Origin: an uncultured Lachnospiraceae bacterium
GTDB lineage: Bacteria > Bacillota > Clostridia > Lachnospirales > Lachnospiraceae
Assembly (NCBI GenBank): GCA_910578845.1
Contig: CAJTSL010000009.1
Location: 1-64,000 of the forward strand
Direction: 5' to 3'
Length of the DNA stretch: 64,000 nucleotides
Position numbers and translations under genes: made by a program. Shown here piece after piece: positions 36,557-44,513 of this stretch (the stretch's first letter is position 1; every line of letters begins with the position of its first letter). A model generated the notes under the pieces. That model saw nothing but the letters and a program-made list of their open reading frames with translations, did no database searches and was not told where the DNA came from.

Positions 36557-38893
36557 GTGCAAACAGAGGATTTAGCAAAAGAATTACCGAAAGGCTTGAT
36601 TAAGTGGTATCCTTTTCATAAAGGTGAGAAAGCATTATTCGTAACCAGCAGGATAGAAGAATTTAATGTATTACATAACGCCCTGCAGGAATGTGGGCTT
36701 TATACAGACTGCTTATCATTGGATGAACTTAGAGATGAGACGAAATCCGGGGATTGTAATGTAGCAGTTTACCAGTACATTGTGGCAGTAGGAGTTTTAG
36801 AATATGCCACAGAACCCGTAAAGGTATTGCAGGAACTGCGCAGTATGCTTAAACCGTGCGGAAGCTTGTTCCTTGGCATGGATAATCGCCTTGGCATACG
36901 ATACTTTTGCGGCGATAGGGATGTTTTTACAGAGAGGAATTTTGATAGCATTGAAAATTATACACGGATCAGTCCTATGGATAGAGAGCAGTTAGAAGGA
37001 CAAGCTTATGCGAAAGCAGAAATAATAGAGCTTCTAAAGAGCGCTGGACTGGCTAGATTTCGTTTTTATTCCGTATTGCCCGCGCTTAACAGGCCACAGG
37101 CTCTTTATGCAGAGGATTATCAGCCAAGAGAGCAGCTTGATATACGTATTGCCCCACAATACCATAGTCCGGATACCATATTTCTGGAAGAAGAAAAATT
37201 ATATACAACTTTAATTCAGAATAACCTTTTCCATACAATGGCGAACGGATATTTTATTGAGTGTACGGTAGAAGGAGAGTTAGCGTGTGCGCAACAGATT
37301 ACAGTATCCATGGACCGGGGAGAAAAGGATGCGTTGGCTACTATCATTTATGGGGATAACAAGGTTATTAAAAAAGCTTTATATCCTGAAGGAAAATGGA
37401 AATTAGGGCATATGCTGTCTAATATGGAGGATTTGAGAAAACATGGGATAAAGCTTGTAGATGCCAAGTTAAAGGAAGATTCTTTTGTTATGCCATATGT
37501 TGAGGGGATAAATGCGACAGACTATTTTAGGGATTTGCTGTTGAAGGATGCAGAACTATTTTTACAGGAATTGGACAGATTCTGGGCGCTGGTTCAGGCT
37601 TCGTCAGAACATGTGCCTTATGAAGAAGTTGACTGGGAACATTTTGATCCTGAATGGGAAAAGCGCAAGGAAGATGACCCTAATAAGGACCAATGGAAAA
37701 AGGCTGCTTTGAACGCTCAGGAAGATATGGGAATTATTTTAGCGCGGGGTTATATTGACTTGGTGTCTTTAAACTGCTTTTATGTGGCAGGTGAGTTTGT
37801 TTTTTTTGACCAGGAATTTTATATAGAAAATCTGCCGGCAAATGTAATCATGGTGCGGACGATTAATTTTATTTATTCTGGCAATGCACAGTTAGAGATA
37901 ATTTTGCCAAGAGATCAGTTGCTAGAACGGTATCATTTACATAAATATATTGATTTGTGGGATCGTTTTGCAGGAGTTTTTTTGTTGAAACTTCGCAATG
38001 AAATAGCGCTCTCTGGCTATCATCAGCTTTGTAGACGGAACATAGGAGTTATGAATGCAAACCGTCAGAGAATGAATTACTCTGTTAGAGAGTATGAGAG
38101 GTTGTTCCGGAATATTTTTACAGGAACAGAAAATAGGGAAATATATCTTTTTGGCTCAGGGGCGTTTACGAAACAGTTTCTTTCGCAATTTGGACAAGCG
38201 TATAAAATAGCAGGTATCTTTGATAACAATGCTAAGCGATGGGGAGATGCATTATTGGGAATTCAGATTATGTCGCCTGAATGCTTGCATTCTTTAGAGA
38301 TAGGTACCTATAAAGTTATTATTTGTATCAAAAATTATGTGCCTGTTGTAAGGCAGCTACAGATGATGGGCGTCAAGGATTATGCCATTTATGACAGCAG
38401 TTTGGATTATCCGCGAAAAACGCCTGTGAAAGTGGAAAAAAGTGATAATTCCGAAAAAACAAATAAGAAGTATCATGTAGGTTATATTTCCGGAGTATTT
38501 GACTTGTTTCATATTGGGCATCTGAACCTGCTTAAGAGAGCAAAAGAACTTTGTGATTATCTGATTGTAGGCGTTGTTAATGACGAGAGCGTAATAAAAA
38601 ATAAAAGGACTATGCCGTATATTCCTTTTCAAGAGAGGATTGAGATAGTACGCGCTTGCCGTTATGTGGACGAAGCTGTGGAAATCCCTACGGAATATAG
38701 CGGGCCAGAGGAAGCATATCGCAGATATCAGTTTGATGTACAGTTTATGGGGAGTGATTATGAAGATTCTCCATGGTGGCAGGCAAAAAAGGAATTTTTG
38801 CAGAAGCAAGGTTCTGATATGGTGTTTTTTCCATATACGCAGTCTGTCAGCTCCACTAAATTAAAGGCGCTGATTGAAAAAGGACTGGCATAG
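36557..38893 (+). CDS. Four-part protein: methyltransferase-like, phosphotransferase-like, Rossmann-like, TagD-like
   Basis: 778 residues from GTG 36557 with AGGAGG (36546-36551) five bases away. Residues about 1-190 resemble a methyltransferase (WYPFHKGEKALFV, VAVGVLEYATEP, LGMDNRLG). Residues about 200-500 are unclear; VIKKALYPEG and FVFFDQEFY suggest a kinase-like fold. Residues about 525-620 are the Rossmann-like module (IYLFGSGAFTKQF, GIFDNNAK, VIICIKNYV). Residues about 637-778 are a cytidylyltransferase with FHIGH near 650, YLIVGVVNDE and SSTKLKA. No other gene here joins so many activities; likely makes and transfers a CDP-linked alcohol. Confidence 0.72.
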   Translation: MQTEDLAKELPKGLIKWYPFHKGEKALFVTSRIEEFNVLHNALQECGLYTDCLSLDELRDETKSGDCNVAVYQYIVAVGVLEYATEPVKVLQELRSMLKPCGSLFLGMDNRLGIRYFCGDRDVFTERNFDSIENYTRISPMDREQLEGQAYAKAEIIELLKSAGLARFRFYSVLPALNRPQALYAEDYQPREQLDIRIAPQYHSPDTIFLEEEKLYTTLIQNNLFHTMANGYFIECTVEGELACAQQITVSMDRGEKDALATIIYGDNKVIKKALYPEGKWKLGHMLSNMEDLRKHGIKLVDAKLKEDSFVMPYVEGINATDYFRDLLLKDAELFLQELDRFWALVQASSEHVPYEEVDWEHFDPEWEKRKEDDPNKDQWKKAALNAQEDMGIILARGYIDLVSLNCFYVAGEFVFFDQEFYIENLPANVIMVRTINFIYSGNAQLEIILPRDQLLERYHLHKYIDLWDRFAGVFLLKLRNEIALSGYHQLCRRNIGVMNANRQRMNYSVREYERLFRNIFTGTENREIYLFGSGAFTKQFLSQFGQAYKIAGIFDNNAKRWGDALLGIQIMSPECLHSLEIGTYKVIICIKNYVPVVRQLQMMGVKDYAIYDSSLDYPRKTPVKVEKSDNSEKTNKKYHVGYISGVFDLFHIGHLNLLKRAKELCDYLIVGVVNDESVIKNKRTMPYIPFQERIEIVRACRYVDEAVEIPTEYSGPEEAYRRYQFDVQFMGSDYEDSPWWQAKKEFLQKQGSDMVFFPYTQSVSSTKLKALIEKGLA

Positions 38894-38904
38894 ACCGGGG
38901 ATTG

Positions 38905-38990
38905 GATTGAAAAATCAGCCTAGCGGCGGATTTTTCAATCGCAAATTTGTGCCGACGCTGATAGCGTCTTGGCTCCAAAATTCGCAATTT
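38905..38990 (+). repeat. Structured intergenic repeat, copy D
   Basis: GATTGAAAAATC (38905-38916) pairs perfectly with GATTTTTCAATC (38929-38940); then GACGCTGATAGCGTC (38954-38968), as in copy C. It ends shortly before the ribosome site of the gene at 39011. Confidence 0.75.
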
Positions 38991-39010
38991 GAGCAAGAAT
39001 GGAGATTAAT

Positions 39011-41704
39011 ATGTTAAGATTATGGGACATAGAAATGGATTACGATAGCGCTATCGTAAATGAGAAAGCTCTTACCATAAATCATAATATATGGAATGAG
39101 TGTAAAGATCTTTTGAAAGAGTGCGATAAATACCGGGATCCCGTCATCAGACTGATCCCGATTAAGAATGAGGCGAATGAACTTATAGCATATGGTTTTC
39201 AGGATAGTGAGGCAAACAGGGAGCTTCGTATGCTGAAGGAGTTAGAAGATAATCCGCATGTCTTACAATTTACTGATATTTTCCCGGAATATAAAGAGGT
39301 AGTATTATATGGCTGTAATGAACTATCAGTTGCTTTTGCGCATTATTTGGAGGCGCTAGGGATTACAGTTTTGGTAAGAGGTGAGTTTTGGGATTATTTT
39401 GGCTATCAGAGTGATTCCGGCGTAAATTGTAGAAGGGGGGGGCTTGTGCTGTTTGCAGAAGGCCTCCCATTACCGGGACATAATTTATATCACATGGCTC
39501 AAAGAAGTGTTTCTTCGGAATTTGAGTGTATTGATAAGATATATGAAACAAATGTATTAGAAGGGAAAATTACGGATACTACGGGCAGTTTTGAAGAAAT
39601 TATTACTAGGCTAAAAGATGGACATGAGATTATCCTTTTAGGAGTAGATAGAGAAGCTCAGGACACATACGATTTGCTTTGTAAATATGATGTAGAGATT
39701 GAAGGTTTTGCAGTTAAAGAAAAGGGACAGCAAGAAGCGTTGTTGGGCAAGAAGGTAATGAGCATTGCAGAGGCAATGTGTTATCTCAACAGTCCTGTAT
39801 TTTTAAATTGTAAAGACACTAAGGGGGCATTGGGAGGAGAGTGGACGGAGTATTTTGCTTATCGAGGATATGAACGAAACAGACACTTCTTTCTCATAAA
39901 AGATTATATTGAGATTCCAAATAGCAATTTGATTCATGTATTTCGGAATAAGAATATATTGCTAACAGGTGATGAAAGACTATGTCAGTTATTAACAGAA
40001 TATCTGGAAATGATTGAGAATGATAAGGTTTCTGTAAGGTATACCGCTGTTGGTGAGAAGATAACGGTAGAAGAAAGAGATATTCTGTGTTTGGTTGTAC
40101 CGGATTATCATAATGGATTGAACGGTATAGGGGATAGGAAAAAAAGGATATTAAGTCAGCAGCTATCGGATATGGGATTTGTGAATTATACAGAATATTT
40201 TATATCCGTCCGCGCATTTGTTTTAATCGACAGATATCTGCGTAGGAGTAGCGAGAAGTATACTATTCCAGGATTAATGCCCAAGGGAATATTTTTAGGT
40301 AGAATTCCAGGATCAAGTGGAAACTTTTTTTTCCGTGGCATTATGGATGGCCATCCGGAAATCTTAATGATTCCATACTCTGATTTGAATCATAATCTAT
40401 TCTATTATTGTATCCGTTTAGCAAATCTTAGATCGGATGAGATATTACCAGCATTTTGGGCAATGTATGAACAGGAGGCGTGTGAACTACAAAAAGATTT
40501 TCCGGATCCAGAGAGATTTGAAACATGTGTAAAAAAGATTCTGGCATTAAGGAAAAGATTTACATCCCAGGAACTGTTCCTATTGTTTCATATTGCCTAT
40601 GCGGAAATGCTAAATGGAACAGCGCTAGAGGATATATCTGCTTTGGTTGTATATTGGGAACCGCATATGCTTTCAAAAAATGAATTCCCATTTCTGGCAA
40701 TGTGGTTAGAAGATAAAAAAATAAATGGAAAGACACTGGTACTTCGTAGAAATAATATCGCCATTACCGGCTCGAATTGTGCAAGAAAGGAAGACGGATG
40801 GCATAGCGTATCGGTCTATAAAAAAATGTTTGTTGATGAATCGGCATGGGATGGGGTCCGCTTGCAGTCTGATCATTGGCATGAGTTTAAAATGCGGTTT
40901 GAGGATATAAAACTGTATCCAAGGAATAGCCTGATGAAGATTTGTGAGCATATTGATATAGAGTGGTCAGATAATCTGTTAAAGACTACATGTGCCGGAA
41001 AAGAGTTGGAGTATCGAGGAAGTGTGGATTTTGACTTGAAACCGGTGTTTAACAAATATGAAGAGTTTTTTTCCGAATTTGACCGTTTCAGAATTTCCAT
41101 AGCCAGCAGTCTGTACCATAAGCGGTATGGATTTGCGTATGAAAATTGCCTGAAGTTTTCACGCCGGGAGCTACAAGAACTATTCATAAAACCATTTTTA
41201 TTTGAGGAAAAGAAATTATTTGAAAGAGATGAGGAAGATATAGAAATTTATGAATGGATGAGATGGCGGCTATGGGAAATTAGAAAGCATATGGTACTGA
41301 ATGATATACATTCAGAGTTTCCTTTGTTTGGAGTCAAAGCGTATAGAGAAATTGATATGTTGGAGCGGAACCGGAAAAAGATTGAAAAGACTTTGGAGTA
41401 TATCAGGCAACACGATAAAATGATATTGTATGGAACAGGACATGATTGTCTTGAATTATTAAGGCTCATGAATGAAGCGATGAAAGAGAAAATTCTGTAT
41501 AGTGATAAAAGGGCTGAGACACAGCCATATTATTTTTGTGGACAGAAGGTAATTGCACCAACGAAATTGTGTGATCTTTACAAAGATTATTATATTTTGG
41601 TCACGTCTAGTTTGTATGGCAGTGATATAAAAGAAGAATTTGATCATATGGGCATTGAGCTTTCCAGAGTATATTATAATGAGGCAGAACTGAGATGGAG
41701 GTGA
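39011..41704 (+). CDS. Sulfotransferase-like protein with several Rossmann-like modules (copy 1)
   Basis: 897 residues from ATG 39011, with GGAG (39001-39004) six bases before; ATG 38999 is less likely. Three Rossmann-like segments come first (VVLYGCNELSVAF near 95, IILLGVDREAQD near 206, ILLTGDERLC near 315). The core at about 425-690 resembles PAPS sulfotransferases: GRIPGSSGNFFF near 427 as the phosphosulfate loop, followed by MDGHPEIL, and RFEDIKLYPRNSL as the 3'-phosphate region, then WSDNLLKTT. A last module MILYGTGHDCLE is near 802. A G8 tract at 39435 lies in the first segment. Call rests on motif resemblance; the phosphosulfate loop is not a textbook match. Sat and CysC downstream support it. 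Confidence 0.62.
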   Translation: MLRLWDIEMDYDSAIVNEKALTINHNIWNECKDLLKECDKYRDPVIRLIPIKNEANELIAYGFQDSEANRELRMLKELEDNPHVLQFTDIFPEYKEVVLYGCNELSVAFAHYLEALGITVLVRGEFWDYFGYQSDSGVNCRRGGLVLFAEGLPLPGHNLYHMAQRSVSSEFECIDKIYETNVLEGKITDTTGSFEEIITRLKDGHEIILLGVDREAQDTYDLLCKYDVEIEGFAVKEKGQQEALLGKKVMSIAEAMCYLNSPVFLNCKDTKGALGGEWTEYFAYRGYERNRHFFLIKDYIEIPNSNLIHVFRNKNILLTGDERLCQLLTEYLEMIENDKVSVRYTAVGEKITVEERDILCLVVPDYHNGLNGIGDRKKRILSQQLSDMGFVNYTEYFISVRAFVLIDRYLRRSSEKYTIPGLMPKGIFLGRIPGSSGNFFFRGIMDGHPEILMIPYSDLNHNLFYYCIRLANLRSDEILPAFWAMYEQEACELQKDFPDPERFETCVKKILALRKRFTSQELFLLFHIAYAEMLNGTALEDISALVVYWEPHMLSKNEFPFLAMWLEDKKINGKTLVLRRNNIAITGSNCARKEDGWHSVSVYKKMFVDESAWDGVRLQSDHWHEFKMRFEDIKLYPRNSLMKICEHIDIEWSDNLLKTTCAGKELEYRGSVDFDLKPVFNKYEEFFSEFDRFRISIASSLYHKRYGFAYENCLKFSRRELQELFIKPFLFEEKKLFERDEEDIEIYEWMRWRLWEIRKHMVLNDIHSEFPLFGVKAYREIDMLERNRKKIEKTLEYIRQHDKMILYGTGHDCLELLRLMNEAMKEKILYSDKRAETQPYYFCGQKVIAPTKLCDLYKDYYILVTSSLYGSDIKEEFDHMGIELSRVYYNEAELRWR
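39435..39442 (+). repeat. G8 homopolymer tract in sulfotransferase-like gene 1
   Basis: Reads AGG GGG GGG (Arg-Gly-Gly), about residue 142. A slip would remove the sulfotransferase core. Confidence 0.8.
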
Positions 41705-41781
41705 ACTTTATTATTATACGAGTTACGGAATAAGGGTTAAAGATTACGAAAGGGTATAAAGAACAATCGGAGGGACTGGCA

Positions 41782-44493
41782 ATGATACGCTTTTGCGATA
41801 AAGAGATTGAGAAAAGTATACATAAGAATATTGCAATAGCATTGGAACATATCACGCTTGGAGAAAATGTATGGAAAGATGGTAAGGAATATTTCCACAG
41901 TATACCCGGGTATGATACTGCGGAAATGTGGCTGCTTCCCGTAGAGAAACAGGAGCATAAAGTATGTTGTTATGCCTATTGTGATAACGAGGCCGATAGG
42001 GAGCTTCGCATGTTAAAAGAATTAAGGGCAAATAGAGAGGCTCTACAGTTTCCGGACGTTTTCCCGCAATACGAAGAAGTCGTTCTCTATGGATGCAATG
42101 AACTTGCGGTTTCTTTTGCCAGATATTTAGAATGGCTGGGCGTTACTGTGTATATGATCGGAAATTATTGGGATTCATTTGGCTTTATGGGCAGTAATGG
42201 ATTAAATTTGCTAGAGGGGGGGGCAAATAGGCTGATTATATATGCAGAGAACATGCCATTTTCAGGAATTGATATCAATCACAAGATGAAGAGAAGCGTT
42301 TCTCCGCAGTTTGAATGTATTGATCAAATATATGAAGCAAATGTATTGGAAGGCAGAATACAGGATACGATAGGATCTTTTAGCGAGTTGATTCGCCTGT
42401 TAAAAGGAAAGCAGGAAATCGTCATTTTAGGAGACGACAGGATAGCGCAGGACACCTATGATTTACTAATGGAACAAGGAATAGATATTGCAGGCTTTGC
42501 CATAAATGAGAAAGGCAACGGCAGGTTGCTAGGGAAAAAAGTTATGAGCGTAACGGAAGCAATGCGATGTTTTCAAAACCCTATCTTCCTAAATGATAAA
42601 GACACACATGGCGCTTTGGGAGAGAAGTGGACAGAATATTTTGATTATCGTGGATATGAAAGGAATAAACAATACTTTCTTATCAGGGATTACACAGATA
42701 TACCAACCAGTAATCTGATTCATGTATTACGTGGGAAAAATGTCCTTCTGACTGGAGATAAACGACTGTGCCGATTATTATCGGATTATCTTTATGAAAT
42801 TGAGAATGGTGAAATTTTTGTAAAATATTCTGCGTTAGCTGAAGAGACTGTAATAGAAAAAGACGATATCGCGGCGTTAGTGATTCCGGATTATTATAAT
42901 AGGATAGATAGCTTCGGGGCAGCAAGAAAAGCTAAATTAATGCGGCAATTGGAAGATATGGGATTTACCGGTTATACGGAATATTTTATAAACAGCGGTG
43001 TGTTTGCTTTGATTGAGAACTATCTTAACCGGGGTATAGAAAAATATGGAGTATCCAAGCTGACTCCTAAAGGCATAATGATAGGAAGGATTCCGAATTG
43101 GAGTGGAAACGTTTTCTTCCGTGGCATTATGGATGGCCATCCGGAAGTTTTGTGTATTCCATATTCTGACCTTAATGAGAATTTATTTTGCTATTGCATC
43201 CGGTTAGCAGGCTTAGATGCAAATGCGGTAATACCGGAATTTTGGGAAATGTATAATGATGAGGCGGGGAGCAAAGAATGTTATTTCCCATTACCCGATA
43301 TATTTGAAGCAAGCGCAAAGAGGATGCTTTGTTTGAAAGAACGATTTACTTCGCAGGAATTATTCGTGTTGTTTCATATTGCTTATATGGAAATGTGGAG
43401 CGGTAAGAGAGTGGAAGATATCACGAAGCTCATTATTTACTGGGAGCCGCATTATGAACCCAAAAATAACTTCCCGTTCTTTGCATTATGGTTAGAGGAT
43501 AAGAAAGTAAACGGGCAGACAATGGTGTTGCGTAGAAATAATATTGTAAGAACAGGCTCGTGTTGTGCAAGAGAGTTAGATGGATGGAAGGTTCCGCATG
43601 CGTTTCAAGTAATGTTTTTGGATGAGTTTGCCTGGGATGGCGTTAACGTACAATATTGTTATTGGACAGAGAATAAAATGCGTTTTGAAGATATCAAGAT
43701 AAAACCAAGAGAGAAATTGGAAGAGATTTGTGAATGGCTTGATATCATGTGGTCAGATAATATGTTACGGACTACTTCTCTCGATAAGCCATTAGTTTAT
43801 CGTGGCAGCGTAGATTTTGATTTGAAGTCAGTGTTTAATCAGTTTGCAGATTATCTTTCAGAATTTGACCGTTTCCGTATCGCTATCGCAAGTAGTCCTT
43901 ATCAAAAACGTTATGGTTTTTCTTATGAGAACTGTCTGAAATTTTCCCGCAGGGAATTACAGGAGATGTTCATGAAGCCATTTTTATTTGAGGAAAAGAA
44001 GATATTTGCTTTAGAGAGAAAAAATCCGGAAAGTTATGAGTGGATACAATGGCAACTATGGAATGTCAGAAAGCATATGGTTTTAGATGATGTGTGTCCG
44101 GAGTTTGACAGGTTCGAGGCAGGGCAGACCGGAAAAGTGCGGCTGGCTGAGTACAATCGGAAAGCGGCTGATGAAACAATACAGTATATTAATGAACATG
44201 ATAAACTAATCCTGTATGGGACCGGAAGAGATTGTCAAGCCATTTTAGCATTTATTGATGAAGAAGTAAAATCACAGTTTTTGTATAGCGATAAGAAAGC
44301 GGAGCTTAAACCTTATGAATTTTTGGGGAAAGAAGTCATTGTACCTAGTGATCTTTGCGAAAAGTATAAAGATTATCATATATTGGTTACTTCCAGCTTA
44401 CATCGTCTGAACATAAAAAAGGAGTTTGTTCGAATGGGTATCAACCAATCCAGAGTATTTTACAATAGAGCAGGGTATGATGATTTAGCATAA
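41782..44493 (+). CDS. Sulfotransferase-like protein with several Rossmann-like modules (copy 2)
   Basis: 903 residues; CGGAGGG precedes ATG 41782. Paralogue of the gene at 39011 over its whole length, with the same order: VVLYGCNELAVSF, IVILGDDRIAQD, VLLTGDKRLC, sulfotransferase core with GRIPNWSGNVFF then MDGHPEVL, RFEDIKIKPREKL, WSDNMLRTT, and final LILYGTGRDCQ. The two copies differ throughout, so the duplication is not recent and both appear maintained. A G8 tract at 42216 lies at the position equivalent to that of copy 1. Confidence 0.62.
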   Translation: MIRFCDKEIEKSIHKNIAIALEHITLGENVWKDGKEYFHSIPGYDTAEMWLLPVEKQEHKVCCYAYCDNEADRELRMLKELRANREALQFPDVFPQYEEVVLYGCNELAVSFARYLEWLGVTVYMIGNYWDSFGFMGSNGLNLLEGGANRLIIYAENMPFSGIDINHKMKRSVSPQFECIDQIYEANVLEGRIQDTIGSFSELIRLLKGKQEIVILGDDRIAQDTYDLLMEQGIDIAGFAINEKGNGRLLGKKVMSVTEAMRCFQNPIFLNDKDTHGALGEKWTEYFDYRGYERNKQYFLIRDYTDIPTSNLIHVLRGKNVLLTGDKRLCRLLSDYLYEIENGEIFVKYSALAEETVIEKDDIAALVIPDYYNRIDSFGAARKAKLMRQLEDMGFTGYTEYFINSGVFALIENYLNRGIEKYGVSKLTPKGIMIGRIPNWSGNVFFRGIMDGHPEVLCIPYSDLNENLFCYCIRLAGLDANAVIPEFWEMYNDEAGSKECYFPLPDIFEASAKRMLCLKERFTSQELFVLFHIAYMEMWSGKRVEDITKLIIYWEPHYEPKNNFPFFALWLEDKKVNGQTMVLRRNNIVRTGSCCARELDGWKVPHAFQVMFLDEFAWDGVNVQYCYWTENKMRFEDIKIKPREKLEEICEWLDIMWSDNMLRTTSLDKPLVYRGSVDFDLKSVFNQFADYLSEFDRFRIAIASSPYQKRYGFSYENCLKFSRRELQEMFMKPFLFEEKKIFALERKNPESYEWIQWQLWNVRKHMVLDDVCPEFDRFEAGQTGKVRLAEYNRKAADETIQYINEHDKLILYGTGRDCQAILAFIDEEVKSQFLYSDKKAELKPYEFLGKEVIVPSDLCEKYKDYHILVTSSLHRLNIKKEFVRMGINQSRVFYNRAGYDDLA
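42216..42223 (+). repeat. G8 homopolymer tract in sulfotransferase-like gene 2
   Basis: Reads GAG GGG GGG GCA (Glu-Gly-Gly-Ala), about residue 146, aligned with the tract in the paralogue although flanks differ. Confidence 0.8.
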
Positions 44494-44513
44494 AATGAAA
44501 TGGAGAGAAACGA

